Below are positions 20,025 through 28,211 of a stretch of DNA of 33,452 nt, in pieces. The stretch lies in IMG/VR virus record IMGVR_UViG_3300023116_000175, positions 1-33,452 of that record; one strand, given 5' to 3'. The DNA comes from a virus. The stretch's first letter is position 1. The number at the start of each line of letters is the position of its first letter. The translations under genes and the position numbers were made by a program. The notes under the pieces were generated by a model, which saw nothing but the letters and a program-made list of their open reading frames with translations, ran no database searches and was not told where the DNA came from.

Positions 20025-20858
20025 TTAAACCGCTCCGCACTCCGTTGTCACGATCTGTCCTTCATACTCACCAGAAAACGTCGGGTGTACGCACTCGCAG
20101 CTCTGACCTGAATCCGCATAGCATCCGTCGTGATAGATGTCCCAACGGAAGAACTGCCCGCTGATGAATACTGCGATGAACTCACAATCGCCACATCCTG
20201 CTGCTTCGGAATTAGATGATGATGACGATGATTGACTTAGGCTCGAGTCACTCAGATAGCTTGCTGACGCAGACTGGCTCTCATAGGCACTCTCTGAAGA
20301 TGGGTACAGAACTTCGGAATATGACAGTGAACTAGGCTCAGAATCACTGAATGACGAACTGCTAAGTGAATCCAGCGATGAATCGCTGTAACTCGACGCA
20401 CTCGACAGATCCGAACTAGCAGCCGATTCACTAGATAGACTCGATGCACTAGATGCAGACGAACTCGAGGACAGAGATGATTCGGACGAACTTGATGACA
20501 GAGAACTAGCTGATGAACTCGAAAGACTAGATGCCGAGCTTTCAGACACGCTAGATGCGGAACTTGACAGTGAGTCGTAAGAACTCGCGGAAGATGCACT
20601 ACTCTGCGAGCTAGACGAAAGACTCGAGAAACTAGCTGATGATTCGCTGCTGCTTGAAAGACTCGACGAGCTGGATGAAAGAGACGAGCTAGATGAAAGA
20701 GACGAACTAGAAGATGAACTGGAAATAGACGAGCTAGAAGCAGACGAACTCGAAAGGCTCGATGCGGATGCAGACGATGAGCTGGACGACGAACTCGATG
20801 ATGACGAACTCGACGAAGAACTAGACGCACAACAGCATTTTGGATTCCGACGGCTCAT
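20025..20858 (-). CDS. Serine-rich tail/adhesin-like protein
   Basis: 277 aa. After a short basic start and a CCC triplet, about 200 residues are almost entirely Ser with Ala, Leu, Glu and Asp, including an 18-Ser run; the last 60 residues are a Cys-rich folded domain (CGDCEFIAVF, then CYADSGQSCECVHP and a terminal TTECGAV). The DNA uses mixed Ser codons, so it is not a simple triplet expansion. ATG overlaps the previous stop (ATGA). Position behind the tail genes and before three transferases suggests an O-glycosylated fibre or adhesin, as in serine-rich glycoproteins. Glycosylation is inference. A reverse-strand or alternative-frame ORF here is shadow. Confidence 0.6.
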   Translation of the reverse strand: MSRRNPKCCCASSSSSSSSSSSSSSSSSSASASSLSSSSASSSSISSSSSSSSLSSSSSLSSSSSSLSSSSESSASFSSLSSSSQSSASSASSYDSLSSSASSVSESSASSLSSSSASSLSSSSSESSLSSSSSASSASSLSSESAASSDLSSASSYSDSSLDSLSSSSFSDSEPSSLSYSEVLYPSSESAYESQSASASYLSDSSLSQSSSSSSNSEAAGCGDCEFIAVFISGQFFRWDIYHDGCYADSGQSCECVHPTFSGEYEGQIVTTECGAV

Positions 20859-21568
20859 CCGCAAGGTGCCTGGATTGCTTCAAACTCGTTTCCGCAGTTA
20901 ATACACCAGCCCTGATCTCCGGTTTTCTGATCGCTCATCAAAGACAGCGGATCGAGCAGACTGATGGTTCCAAAATCGTCACCTCGCCGATCATGCAGTG
21001 TGGCATTTGTCGGGCCAGGTGCAGCGCTGTTCGTTTTCAATTCATAACGCCAGAGGTTCTGGCACTCGCCCATAGAAACGATCGCGTACTCGGTTGTTTG
21101 AATTGTTACACCGGAAAGAATCTTGGCGAATCCGCTGTAACCGGAAACGCACTGAGTCGGCGTCGCGTGATCAATAAAAACATGGGTGTGACTGCTGTCG
21201 GGTGCTGTTTTGAGCTTGACCAAAGCCATGCCAGCGATGGCCACCATTCCACGTTCGTTGCTTGGTGTAGGTTCGGTGTAAACTCCGAGAGCCGATATTG
21301 ATGTATGCCAACTTGGTGATTCCGCAGTAAAGACGGCGGATTCTAGTGCATCAAAAACAGAGTCAGTCGGCCCATCAAAACCACTTAGGACAACCAGGTC
21401 ACCGATGTCACGATTTGAACCGGAATCATTGACGGTCAAGACGGATGTCTGCCACAAACGATTCCCACCAACGCCCTGGCCAGCGGCTTCGGTCGGCAGT
21501 CTGTCCACCAACTGATTCCACTTGCGAGCGCTGATCGGCGCGCCTTTTGTTGCTTTTAGATTCGACAT
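20855..21568 (-). CDS. Virion structural protein, conserved, unknown
   Basis: 237 aa. It starts with MSNLKATKGAPISARKWNQL and continues as a beta-rich Ser/Thr protein; near the C terminus CINCGNEFEAIQAPC could bind zinc. ATG overlaps the preceding stop as TGATG. It lies directly after the tail protein downstream of the tape measure, suggesting a tail-tip or baseplate component. It resembles proteins I associate with planctomycete prophages; function unknown. Confidence 0.5.
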   Translation of the reverse strand: MSNLKATKGAPISARKWNQLVDRLPTEAAGQGVGGNRLWQTSVLTVNDSGSNRDIGDLVVLSGFDGPTDSVFDALESAVFTAESPSWHTSISALGVYTEPTPSNERGMVAIAGMALVKLKTAPDSSHTHVFIDHATPTQCVSGYSGFAKILSGVTIQTTEYAIVSMGECQNLWRYELKTNSAAPGPTNATLHDRRGDDFGTISLLDPLSLMSDQKTGDQGWCINCGNEFEAIQAPCG

Positions 21569-22479
21569 CAAGCACCGATCCTGAGCAGTCCGTGGTTTGC
21601 TGATTCATAAATCTGGTTCACATAAGCAGCACGAGGAGCCATCACCGGCAGATTCGTCGAACTGTCTTTGTCCTTCTTGAACGAGAACCAGATGTAGTCG
21701 TGGCCTTTCTTAGTGATTCCGCTGATGTTTCCAATCGTCATTCCGCTGACGTTTTTCGATGCAGCAAAGGTGAATTGCAAACTTGGATTCTCACCGACCA
21801 CATCCCCAGAAGCACCCATGAACAGCAGCTCGCCTGGTGCAAATGATCCGAACATAGTTCCACTGTTTACCGTCCCCGTCAGATCGGAAATGGTTTTCGC
21901 GTATGCGATGGCCGATGTGATGTAGGTCGTTTTGATCTTTGCTCGAATAGTTATCTTTAGAGCAGGGATGACACGCTGCACACCCTGCGGCTTTCCATCC
22001 TGGACGTCGATCGCGCCATTCATCGGAGGTGCAGATCCGCCGCTCGCTGGGTATGCGGCCTCGGTGTAGCCGTAAGTCTGCATCACTGTCCCGCCGGATG
22101 TGTCGATCGAAATCGTGTATTCGCCAGGCTCAGGCTCTCGCTGCCTGTATTCACCAGTGAAGTTCCATATCCTGTCAGCAACACGTTCTCGAGACAGAGA
22201 AGCCAAAGCCAGTCTGCCATTGTCGAAAATGTTATCTATCGGCCCGCCAGTGATCGTCGGCTCGAGTCCGAGATTAAAAAGAGCAGTTCTGCCGACCGCA
22301 AAGTTATCCGAACCGCACACTTGCCAGGTGATTGATGCGGTGCTTCCACCTGCTGTGTCGGTTCCCTCTCTCGAAGCGATTTCTCGAATCGTCACGCCGT
22401 TGTTTGTGTAAACCGGCCCGCCTGTATAGCTCGTTAAGACAGAACCAAGTTCGAGCGGTGTGTATAAATCAGATGCCAT
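21568..22479 (-). CDS. Tail structural protein (distal tail/hub-like)
   Basis: 303 aa, beta-rich with no membrane segment. The central FAPGELLFMGASGDVVGENP, then LQFTFAASKNVSGM and GHDYIWFSFKKD, form a pattern seen in phage tail proteins immediately after the tape measure. Start ATG, AGG 8 bases upstream. It is probably a distal tail or hub component. No enzymatic motif. Confidence 0.55.
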   Translation of the reverse strand: MASDLYTPLELGSVLTSYTGGPVYTNNGVTIREIASREGTDTAGGSTASITWQVCGSDNFAVGRTALFNLGLEPTITGGPIDNIFDNGRLALASLSRERVADRIWNFTGEYRQREPEPGEYTISIDTSGGTVMQTYGYTEAAYPASGGSAPPMNGAIDVQDGKPQGVQRVIPALKITIRAKIKTTYITSAIAYAKTISDLTGTVNSGTMFGSFAPGELLFMGASGDVVGENPSLQFTFAASKNVSGMTIGNISGITKKGHDYIWFSFKKDKDSSTNLPVMAPRAAYVNQIYESANHGLLRIGA

Positions 22480-22488
22480 TCTTTTGAC

Positions 22489-24489
22489 CTACTCGTTGAA
22501 AATTCCAATGACTCCGCCACCCATGTTCTTCAGGAAGCGATTCATTTGCGCCAACTGACGATTGGCAATTCGTTGCTCCTTTAATGCTGCCGGATCGCTC
22601 ACTTTTTGGATCGGTGGAGTTGCTCCGATCACTGCTGCACCGAAGGCTGAAAAAGTCCCCGTCTGACCTGGACGCTGACCGAGTTCTTCCTGCTTCGTTT
22701 CTTCTGGCTTTTCTGATTCGATGCCGAACTTCTCGTCGGTATCTTTCAAGAACTTGTCGAGAACCTTCGCTAGATCGTCATTTGCTTTTTCGATTTCATC
22801 GCTAGCCTTTGTGTCTTTCGGCTCCTCATCTTTCTTTTTGCCGGCATCACTTTTTGGCTTCTCTTTTTCAGGCACGACTCGATTTCTGCCATCTTCAATA
22901 ATTGCCCGCAGTTCAGCCATTCGGTCTTGTCGTTTTTCTGCGTCGGCTGCACGTTGATCTCGCCTCGATTGCTGGCGTCTGCGAACTTCATCTCCCATCT
23001 CGTATCCAAATCTACGCATAGAATCGAACGGCGAATGGATGCCAAGATTGTTAGTAGCGAACTGCAAGCCTGGGTCTGTTTTCTTTAACGGCACGCGAGC
23101 GCCGATAGTCTTAACGCCGCTGCCAGATGTGAAATGATCGAGTGCGTTTTGATACATCTCGTTGTAAGCGTTTTCAAATCGGCGAACGACGCTTTGCAGT
23201 AGGTCTGCCAGTCCGGTAACCAGATGCGCGATGTCACGACCGATGTTCGATGTTGTGTCGAGAACGAAATCGACGAACGACACCCACGCTGATTTCAGTT
23301 CATCAGTCAGATCGAGCCAGACCAATTCCACAGAAGCAGCGAGAAGATTCCAGGCCCCCTGGATGTCACCGGCTGCTAACGCTTTGCCAATCGCATCCAT
23401 CGACGCTTTCACTGCTTCCGCTAGCGGCCCGAAACGCTCTTTGAAAGCATCTATCGCTCGACCGCCGATGTCGGTGTATTGCACAATCGCATAACCAAGC
23501 GCTGCAACACCAGCTAATGCCAAGCCTACTGGCGAAAGTATTAGGCCAATGCCTTTTGCGAGAACACCAAACGCAATTCCGGCTGCTGTCAGAACTCCGC
23601 CAAGTCCGACTAAAGCGACACCGACACCACCGATGGCGATCATTCCCATTCCCAGAACACGCACCATCTCTTGATTTTCTTTGACGAAGGTTTTCAGAAA
23701 GCCAACGCCGTTGTTTAGATAACCTAAGAAATGAGCGAGCGGATCAAGCAGCGGTGCGCCAAGAGAAACAGCAACGTCGGTCAAAATTGCTTTTAACGCT
23801 TTGAGTCGGTTTGCAAAACTGCCGCTAGTTCGCAACGCATCGCCCTGCGCGGCAGTGGTTCCACGCATGATGATTGTCAGCCGAGCTTGTGCCTTCTGTG
23901 CTTCCGTCGCGGCTTTCGGGTCGATGCTGTTCTGCATCAGTTCTTGGTTGACTGCTGTCTGCGACAGAATCACACCATACTTTTTCATCACTTCGCCGCT
24001 TCCGGTCATCGCGGCCATCAGATCCTCGAAAGTCTTTTCTGGTGACATATTGTTGAAAGACGCCAGGTCAATCGCCAGAGCTGTCAATTCCTTGCTCATG
24101 TCTCTGGCTTTTTCATCCATAACACCCATCGGCACCAGTAAGTCTTGCATACTACTGAGCATCGACATCATGCTTTGCTCGCTGACGCCCATCGCTGTGG
24201 CTGTCGTCTCTCCCCAAGCCTGCATAGATTTGGCTGCGTCACCAAAAACCGTCGTGAACTTTCCCATCGTTTCTTGCATCTGCGATCCAGCTCTGATCGC
24301 AAGTGCCAATGGTGCGGCCATAGCTGCGGAAATAGCACCGCCGAGTCGCATGATGCTTTGGCCGTGACTTTTCAACGAATTAGAAAGCCTGTTCAGATCT
24401 GCCTGCACCCCCTTCGCACCGGCTGAGATCCGGTTTCGGATGCCGATCTCTACATAAGCATTTCCGGCTTTGATGTTTTTAGTTGCCAT
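22489..24489 (-). CDS. Tail tape measure protein
   Basis: 666 aa, the longest tail gene. The TP901-type core is visible: ALAIRAGSQMQETMGKFTT, VFGDAAKSMQAWGE..., then DLMAAMTGSGEVMKKYGVIL. A hydrophobic block at about 270-345 (MGMIAIGGVGVALVGLGG onward) is the membrane-active stretch used in genome entry. The C-terminal 200 residues are Lys/Glu-rich and helical. Start ATG with GGAG upstream. Its length suggests a tail of roughly 100 nm by the usual proportionality, an inference. It is wrapped during assembly by the chaperone pair encoded just upstream. Confidence 0.9.
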   Translation of the reverse strand: MATKNIKAGNAYVEIGIRNRISAGAKGVQADLNRLSNSLKSHGQSIMRLGGAISAAMAAPLALAIRAGSQMQETMGKFTTVFGDAAKSMQAWGETTATAMGVSEQSMMSMLSSMQDLLVPMGVMDEKARDMSKELTALAIDLASFNNMSPEKTFEDLMAAMTGSGEVMKKYGVILSQTAVNQELMQNSIDPKAATEAQKAQARLTIIMRGTTAAQGDALRTSGSFANRLKALKAILTDVAVSLGAPLLDPLAHFLGYLNNGVGFLKTFVKENQEMVRVLGMGMIAIGGVGVALVGLGGVLTAAGIAFGVLAKGIGLILSPVGLALAGVAALGYAIVQYTDIGGRAIDAFKERFGPLAEAVKASMDAIGKALAAGDIQGAWNLLAASVELVWLDLTDELKSAWVSFVDFVLDTTSNIGRDIAHLVTGLADLLQSVVRRFENAYNEMYQNALDHFTSGSGVKTIGARVPLKKTDPGLQFATNNLGIHSPFDSMRRFGYEMGDEVRRRQQSRRDQRAADAEKRQDRMAELRAIIEDGRNRVVPEKEKPKSDAGKKKDEEPKDTKASDEIEKANDDLAKVLDKFLKDTDEKFGIESEKPEETKQEELGQRPGQTGTFSAFGAAVIGATPPIQKVSDPAALKEQRIANRQLAQMNRFLKNMGGGVIGIFNE

Positions 24490-24495
24490 TCGTTT

Positions 24496-25032
24496 TTAAC
24501 TCCCCACCACATTCGCCCAGGGTGAAAGGATGTTTCCCTTTTCTGTTTCTATCTCGAGTGCTGGTGTCATAAACGGACGCGGCGGATAAATTGCCGTTCT
24601 GATGCGTCGTTTCTGTCCAGGACGCAAACGCTTTCTAAGATCGCGTCTGTACCATCTGCCATCTGAAAAAGATTGCGTTTCATGTATGCGAACTTGGTCA
24701 CCTAGCTCCATGATGCCAGGGACAGGAATCGAGCCTGTCGATGTCATGTTCACTTGGTTCAGTTTGACCGGCCCGACAATGCCGCCCTGGATTCGCGGAT
24801 CGTAAGCAAAGAGGATCGTTTTCAGTCCGTATTGCTGCGAATGGATGCTCGGTGGCTTACCTGGCAAAGATGGCTTTTTTCGCCTCCTGAGAAGCGATCT
24901 AGCTCGAGTACGCACGAACGCCAAAGAGCGACTGATGGCTCGTCGTTTTTCTTTGTCGATTGCATTGTGAACGACTTTGCGATCAAAGAAAAAGTCTTTC
25001 ATGTCAAACGTCAGTCGAAATGTTCCTGCCAT
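24496..25032 (-). CDS. HK97 gp10-like/minor tail protein
   Basis: 178 aa, strongly basic. The N-terminal KEKRRAISRSLAFVRTRARSL helix and central PGKPPSIHS, then a late MELGD and a C-terminal PPRPFMTPALE, match the gp10/virion-morphogenesis style of head-tail or tail-completion proteins. It overlaps the chaperone frame's stop by 29 bases; the SD is weak. Its place before the tape measure agrees with a tail-assembly role. Confidence 0.6.
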   Translation of the reverse strand: MAGTFRLTFDMKDFFFDRKVVHNAIDKEKRRAISRSLAFVRTRARSLLRRRKKPSLPGKPPSIHSQQYGLKTILFAYDPRIQGGIVGPVKLNQVNMTSTGSIPVPGIMELGDQVRIHETQSFSDGRWYRRDLRKRLRPGQKRRIRTAIYPPRPFMTPALEIETEKGNILSPWANVVGS

Positions 25033-25731
25033 TCTTTTTCGCCATCAGTTCGCGGTAAATTTTCCCAGGATCGCACGACTGCTTAGTTTGTGTTTTCCGT
25101 AACGGGTGGAAATCGTTACGAGAAAAACGTCCCTGAGCGTGCAGGTTTGCGTTCATCGACAACAGTTCTGCCGTGTGATCCCAATCCGACCGCATCTTGC
25201 TTTCCACTGCAAAATCCAGTTCGCGAATCGTGAACGCCCACGGTTCTAAGCCTGCTAACGCTGCTAACTCGGCGACCCATTGCCATCGTCGCCCAGCATC
25301 ATTTCTTCCATCTCCTTCGTCGCTTGCTCTAAGAGTGAATCGACTTTCCCACTTTTCAGTAGGTCGTCCAATCGTCGCTGCGCTTTTTCCATCGCCTCGA
25401 TCGAGCTTGCGGTTAGGCGAGCCAGTACGGTCTGGCCTAACCTCTGGAAAAAATTTTCCAGTTCTCGCAAGAAAGAGATGCTAGCCGACGCTGCGACTCC
25501 TTCACCATAAAACCGCAGCTCCAACTCCTCTGCGTCGATGCCACGATCCTTTGCCTGTTCCTCGACTAACAAAAAGACAAACGCGAGCCGATCGGTCAGA
25601 CTGTTCATCACTTGCAAATGATGCTGAGTGTCGAGCAGATCCAATCCGAGCTTTTCGCGTAGTTGCCTAACCTTTCCGATCGTCAGAGCGATGTTCCAGG
25701 CTTGTCCTTCAGCGTCTTTGAAACTTTCCAT
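25004..25731 (-). CDS. Tail assembly chaperone, -1 frameshift product (gpGT-like)
   Basis: The downstream frame (stop at 25004) has no suitable early start, yet encodes a conserved-looking domain: RRWQWVAELAALAGLEPWAF, then TIRELDFAVESKMRSDWDHT, and SRNDFHPLRK. It lies in the -1 frame of the chaperone ORF and stays open from 25447 onward. Just after its last upstream stop (TAG at about 25490) sits T TTT TTC, in phase. A -1 slip there would join about 93 residues of the first ORF to about 149 residues of the second, giving a product of about 242 aa. This is the gpG/gpGT arrangement of siphoviruses. A GTG at 25207 could give a short independent product, but would lose the conserved N-terminal part. 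Confidence 0.7.
25264..25731 (-). CDS. Tail assembly chaperone (gpG-like)
   Basis: 155 aa. The opening FKDAEGQAWNIALTIGKVRQLREKLGLDLLD is a typical tail-chaperone N-domain, followed by helices (TDRLAFVFLLVEEQAKDRG) and FLRELENFFQRLG. It binds the tape measure to prevent premature polymerisation. The gene encodes a TTTTTTC slip site at 25453-25447; most ribosomes should continue to TAG 25264. It overlaps the upstream small ORF by 49 bases. Confidence 0.75.
   Translation of the reverse strand: MESFKDAEGQAWNIALTIGKVRQLREKLGLDLLDTQHHLQVMNSLTDRLAFVFLLVEEQAKDRGIDAEELELRFYGEGVAASASISFLRELENFFQRLGQTVLARLTASSIEAMEKAQRRLDDLLKSGKVDSLLEQATKEMEEMMLGDDGNGSPS
25447..25453 (-). promoter_or_regulatory. -1 frameshift slippery heptamer TTTTTTC
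   Basis: T TTT TTC in the zero frame (AAT TTT TTC CAG) of the chaperone ORF, matching X XXY YYZ. The surrounding CTGGAAAA-TT-TTTTCCAG is an 18-base near-perfect palindrome. The -1 frame has no stop from here to 25004. Confidence 0.7.
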
Positions 25732-25928
25732 TCTTTGCTCTCCGGTTTGCTCTCATCTGTTTTGGGTGAACTAACAGCCTGCCGACAGCGCGAGAGCATT
25801 TCGCTGTTTGCATAGACGACCTGGGAACGTGGCCCCGCTCCACTTTGATCGCACCAATCGCGGAGAGCGCCTTTCGGCATTTGCTCCGCGAGGTCTGCTA
25901 GTTCACCTCGTGTAATTGCGTCAAACAT
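25683..25928 (-). CDS. Small protein next to tail tube, unknown
   Basis: 81 aa. The first 50 residues look folded (ITRGELADLAEQMPKGALRD) and the last 30 are Lys/Ser/Pro-rich and overlap the chaperone gene by 49 bases. Start ATG with AGGT 8 bases upstream. It sits between the tube protein and chaperone, a common place for a small accessory tail gene. No family is recognised. Confidence 0.45.
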   Translation of the reverse strand: MFDAITRGELADLAEQMPKGALRDWCDQSGAGPRSQVVYANSEMLSRCRQAVSSPKTDESKPESKEWKVSKTLKDKPGTSL

Positions 25929-25938
25929 TTGACGTTAC

Positions 25939-26421
25939 CTATGGTGTGGTGCCTGTGAGTGCATCGAAGTCCACTGATGCGCCAGCCGATGTGTAAGCGT
26001 CAGCCTTTGCAAACGGGATCGTGACGACAACGCCATCGTTTCCGTTAGCGGTTTCGCTAAACTCACCGAGAAGAACCGGACACTGCCAGCCAGTCGAATC
26101 ACCATCAGTGATCGGGCCGTTCAGATGACCGAGTTCAATGATGTCTCCGGCATCTCGAGCGGTTTCGAGAGCTGAATAAACGCTGTCAGTTCCCTGCTTG
26201 CGAACGTACTCAAAAGAGCCGCTGAATCGCTTGTAGCCAGGAATGTTTGCGGTTTCGCTTGCACCGTGGAACTCGATCTCGGACAGGTTCGGCCCGCGAT
26301 TGATTTGCACGTTCCTGGCTCGAACGATTTCTGTCCAGGTCTGCGATGCGTGCGTCGCACTGTTGTAGTAGAGGTATGTTTCCTTGCCGGAATACGCACC
26401 ACGCGAAAGATCCGATGCCAT
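25939..26421 (-). CDS. Major tail tube protein
   Basis: 160 aa, beta-rich: WTEIVRARNVQINRGPNLSE, FHGASETANIPGYKRFSGSF and a C-terminal VVVTIPFAKADAY strand followed by a DFDALTGTTP-like tail. Size, beta content and position between the terminator and the chaperones are those of a siphovirus tube subunit. Start ATG after AGGAG at 7 bases. It polymerises around the tape measure. Confidence 0.75.
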   Translation of the reverse strand: MASDLSRGAYSGKETYLYYNSATHASQTWTEIVRARNVQINRGPNLSEIEFHGASETANIPGYKRFSGSFEYVRKQGTDSVYSALETARDAGDIIELGHLNGPITDGDSTGWQCPVLLGEFSETANGNDGVVVTIPFAKADAYTSAGASVDFDALTGTTP

Positions 26422-26432
26422 TGGTTAGTCTC

Positions 26433-26903
26433 CTAGTCGTCGGTTGTGTCTTGATAGGTCAAACGAATAAGCGAAAGCCAAATGCCATCGCTGTATAGCT
26501 TTTGTGGATCGAACATGATTGGCTGCTCGATCCCAACGAACCGATGATCTGAAAGACCGGATTTTGCGAGCGCACCATTCGGCGTCCACAGTTCCAAAAT
26601 GTCCTCCATCAGGTCGTCAAAACCGTCGCACGCTGCGACCTCCTGCGAGCGATGCGCACTGGAAACTGATCCGGTCAATGCAGGCGTGACACCGACCACA
26701 CCGATCTCGATGATGATGTTTCTGGTGTCTGGCCCCTGGTCAATTTCCAGCTCTCGCTCTGCAACTCGCACTGCGATCTTTGGCCCAGCGGTTAGTTCTT
26801 CGCGTGTGTAATGCGGCACGATGAACGCCTCGACGGTTTGGCCCGTCAGACGAGAATCGAGTTCCGTTATTACTGCATCACGCAGGTCACTAGCTCGCGA
26901 CAC
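26433..26903 (-). CDS. Tail terminator/completion protein
   Basis: 156 aa. Pattern ASDLRDAVITELDSRLTGQT, then PKIAVRVAERELEIDQG, and late WLSLIRLTYQDTTDD: a mixed alpha/beta protein like phage tail-terminator or completion proteins that cap the tube. Start GTG at 26901-26903 overlaps the head-tail gene by 14 bases. Placement between connector and tube supports the call. Confidence 0.6.
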   Translation of the reverse strand: MSRASDLRDAVITELDSRLTGQTVEAFIVPHYTREELTAGPKIAVRVAERELEIDQGPDTRNIIIEIGVVGVTPALTGSVSSAHRSQEVAACDGFDDLMEDILELWTPNGALAKSGLSDHRFVGIEQPIMFDPQKLYSDGIWLSLIRLTYQDTTDD

Positions 26904-27258
26904 GTTTCACACAATGGATTCGCAGGAAAGTCTTTCGTCCGTCCGAATACTGCCAGGCTGTCCCTTCGGTGCCTGGCAATACGTCATAAACGCTTCCGTC
27001 TGCTTTCTCGATCTGATCCCCTCGCTGCGGCAGAACCGTTGCACTGTCCAGGACAAGCGCTGATGGCTTGACCAGGAAGTCCACTGTCTTGGACAGTGGC
27101 CGGATCTCTCCGGTGGTCGCTACTTCGTCAAACTGCGACTGGCCGACGACTGCGGTGATCGACACATTGGACGATCCACGCCTATAGGTCACCGTTTCAC
27201 CAGCCGCGACGTTCAGCGTCGTAACGTGCGCGGCGAGAGCATCATCGAGGAGCGACAT
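26890..27258 (-). CDS. Head-tail connector/joining protein
   Basis: 122 aa, beta-rich (VTYRRGSSNVSITAVVG, FLVKPSALVLDS, LPQRGDQIEKADGSVYDVLP). The GDxI...Y.VLP pattern is typical of small head-tail joining proteins. ATG overlaps the capsid stop as TAATG. It should assemble at the portal ring to receive the tail. Confidence 0.6.
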   Translation of the reverse strand: MSLLDDALAAHVTTLNVAAGETVTYRRGSSNVSITAVVGQSQFDEVATTGEIRPLSKTVDFLVKPSALVLDSATVLPQRGDQIEKADGSVYDVLPGTEGTAWQYSDGRKTFLRIHCVKRVAS

Positions 27259-28172
27259 TAGGCAACCACTGCCTCGGTTTGCACGATCTGATCACTGACG
27301 ATGATCGGGATGCCTTCGACTTCGGTTGGTCGAGGTGCAGGTGCGCCGGTCGCGTTGGTTGCGGTGCGGCTTTCGCGGAGCAACTTCAGTGCGGTGCGGT
27401 TCATGCAGATGTGCGTCGGCTGAAGCGATGCTGGGAACAGCGACAAAGCCTGGTAGATTTTGTCGTCGTCCAGAGCGGTTTCGACGTTGGCAATACGAGC
27501 TGCGGAATACTTGCTTCCGAGCTGGAGAGCCATGTAAGCAACGATTGGAACGACCCAAGCGTCATAGCGTCCGCTGGCACCTTCAATCATCGACTGGTAA
27601 GCAGATCCGATGTCAATGTTGCCGTTGTCGCCGAACACCGAGCAGATGCCGGTTGCGTCTGGCGTAGCGCGAAGCAGATAGACGCTGGACTGAACACCAA
27701 CGGAAGATCCGCCACCGTCGATCACCATGTCATCGGACAAGCCATTCAGGTCGCCGCTGTTGTATAGGCCATTGAAGCCAGAGGAATCACCGTTGCTGCT
27801 GGTGCCGTAGAACACCTGACGCTCAGCTTTTGCGAAAGCACTTTGCAGATGGCTGCGAGCTTCCATCGAAGCTAGCTCGGAGTTGTAGATCGCTGCATCC
27901 ATGTCGAATGAAGCATCCAAGATTTGCAACGTCTCGGTGATGGTGGTTCGAGCGGTGTAATCGTGATCGCGACCGTCGTTCAGTGAACGGAAGCCAACGG
28001 TCGGCTCGGTGGTCATCTTGTTGTATTTGTGAAGCGTGCCGTTACTGGCTCCGACTGCTGGAAGTGCAGCAAGTACGGGTGCATCACGAAGCAAATCGCT
28101 GATCTCGACGTCTGCGACGTTCTGATCGTTGATCTTTACAAGTTCGCTGATAGGTAGTGGTGTAGATGCCAT
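27258..28172 (-). CDS. Major capsid protein (HK97-fold)
   Basis: 304 aa. It follows the protease/scaffold gene and precedes the connector, the standard HK97 order. Features: a helical N-arm, DASFDMDAAIYNSELASME..., a Gly/Ser-rich loop VIDGGGSSVGVQSSVYLLR, and C-terminal VEGIPIIVSDQIVQTEAVV strands. The size fits a mature subunit without a long delta domain. Start ATG with GAGGA 9 bases upstream. Confidence 0.8.
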   Translation of the reverse strand: MASTPLPISELVKINDQNVADVEISDLLRDAPVLAALPAVGASNGTLHKYNKMTTEPTVGFRSLNDGRDHDYTARTTITETLQILDASFDMDAAIYNSELASMEARSHLQSAFAKAERQVFYGTSSNGDSSGFNGLYNSGDLNGLSDDMVIDGGGSSVGVQSSVYLLRATPDATGICSVFGDNGNIDIGSAYQSMIEGASGRYDAWVVPIVAYMALQLGSKYSAARIANVETALDDDKIYQALSLFPASLQPTHICMNRTALKLLRESRTATNATGAPAPRPTEVEGIPIIVSDQIVQTEAVVA

Positions 28173-28211
28173 TGGTTTAGTTCCTCTTTTTCAGATGTTG
28201 TTTTGGGTTGA

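Noticed and set aside
20252-20830. Arg/His/Leu-rich 192-aa ORF opposite-phase to the Ser-rich gene
   Set aside because: Same strand, other frame; its composition follows directly from the repetitive Ser codons (shadow).
20216-20830. CRISPR or tandem DNA repeat
   Set aside because: Irregular Ser-codon repetition within a coding frame; no constant repeat length or spacers.
23801-24367. Plus-strand 188-aa ORF
   Set aside because: Antisense shadow of the tape measure; no motif, no ribosome site, and no other plus-strand gene in the window.
25343-25352. GGGAAAG (lambda gpG/T slip sequence) in the chaperone gene
   Set aside because: Present but in the wrong phase (GGG AAA G instead of G GGA AAG); T TTT TTC at 25453 is in phase.
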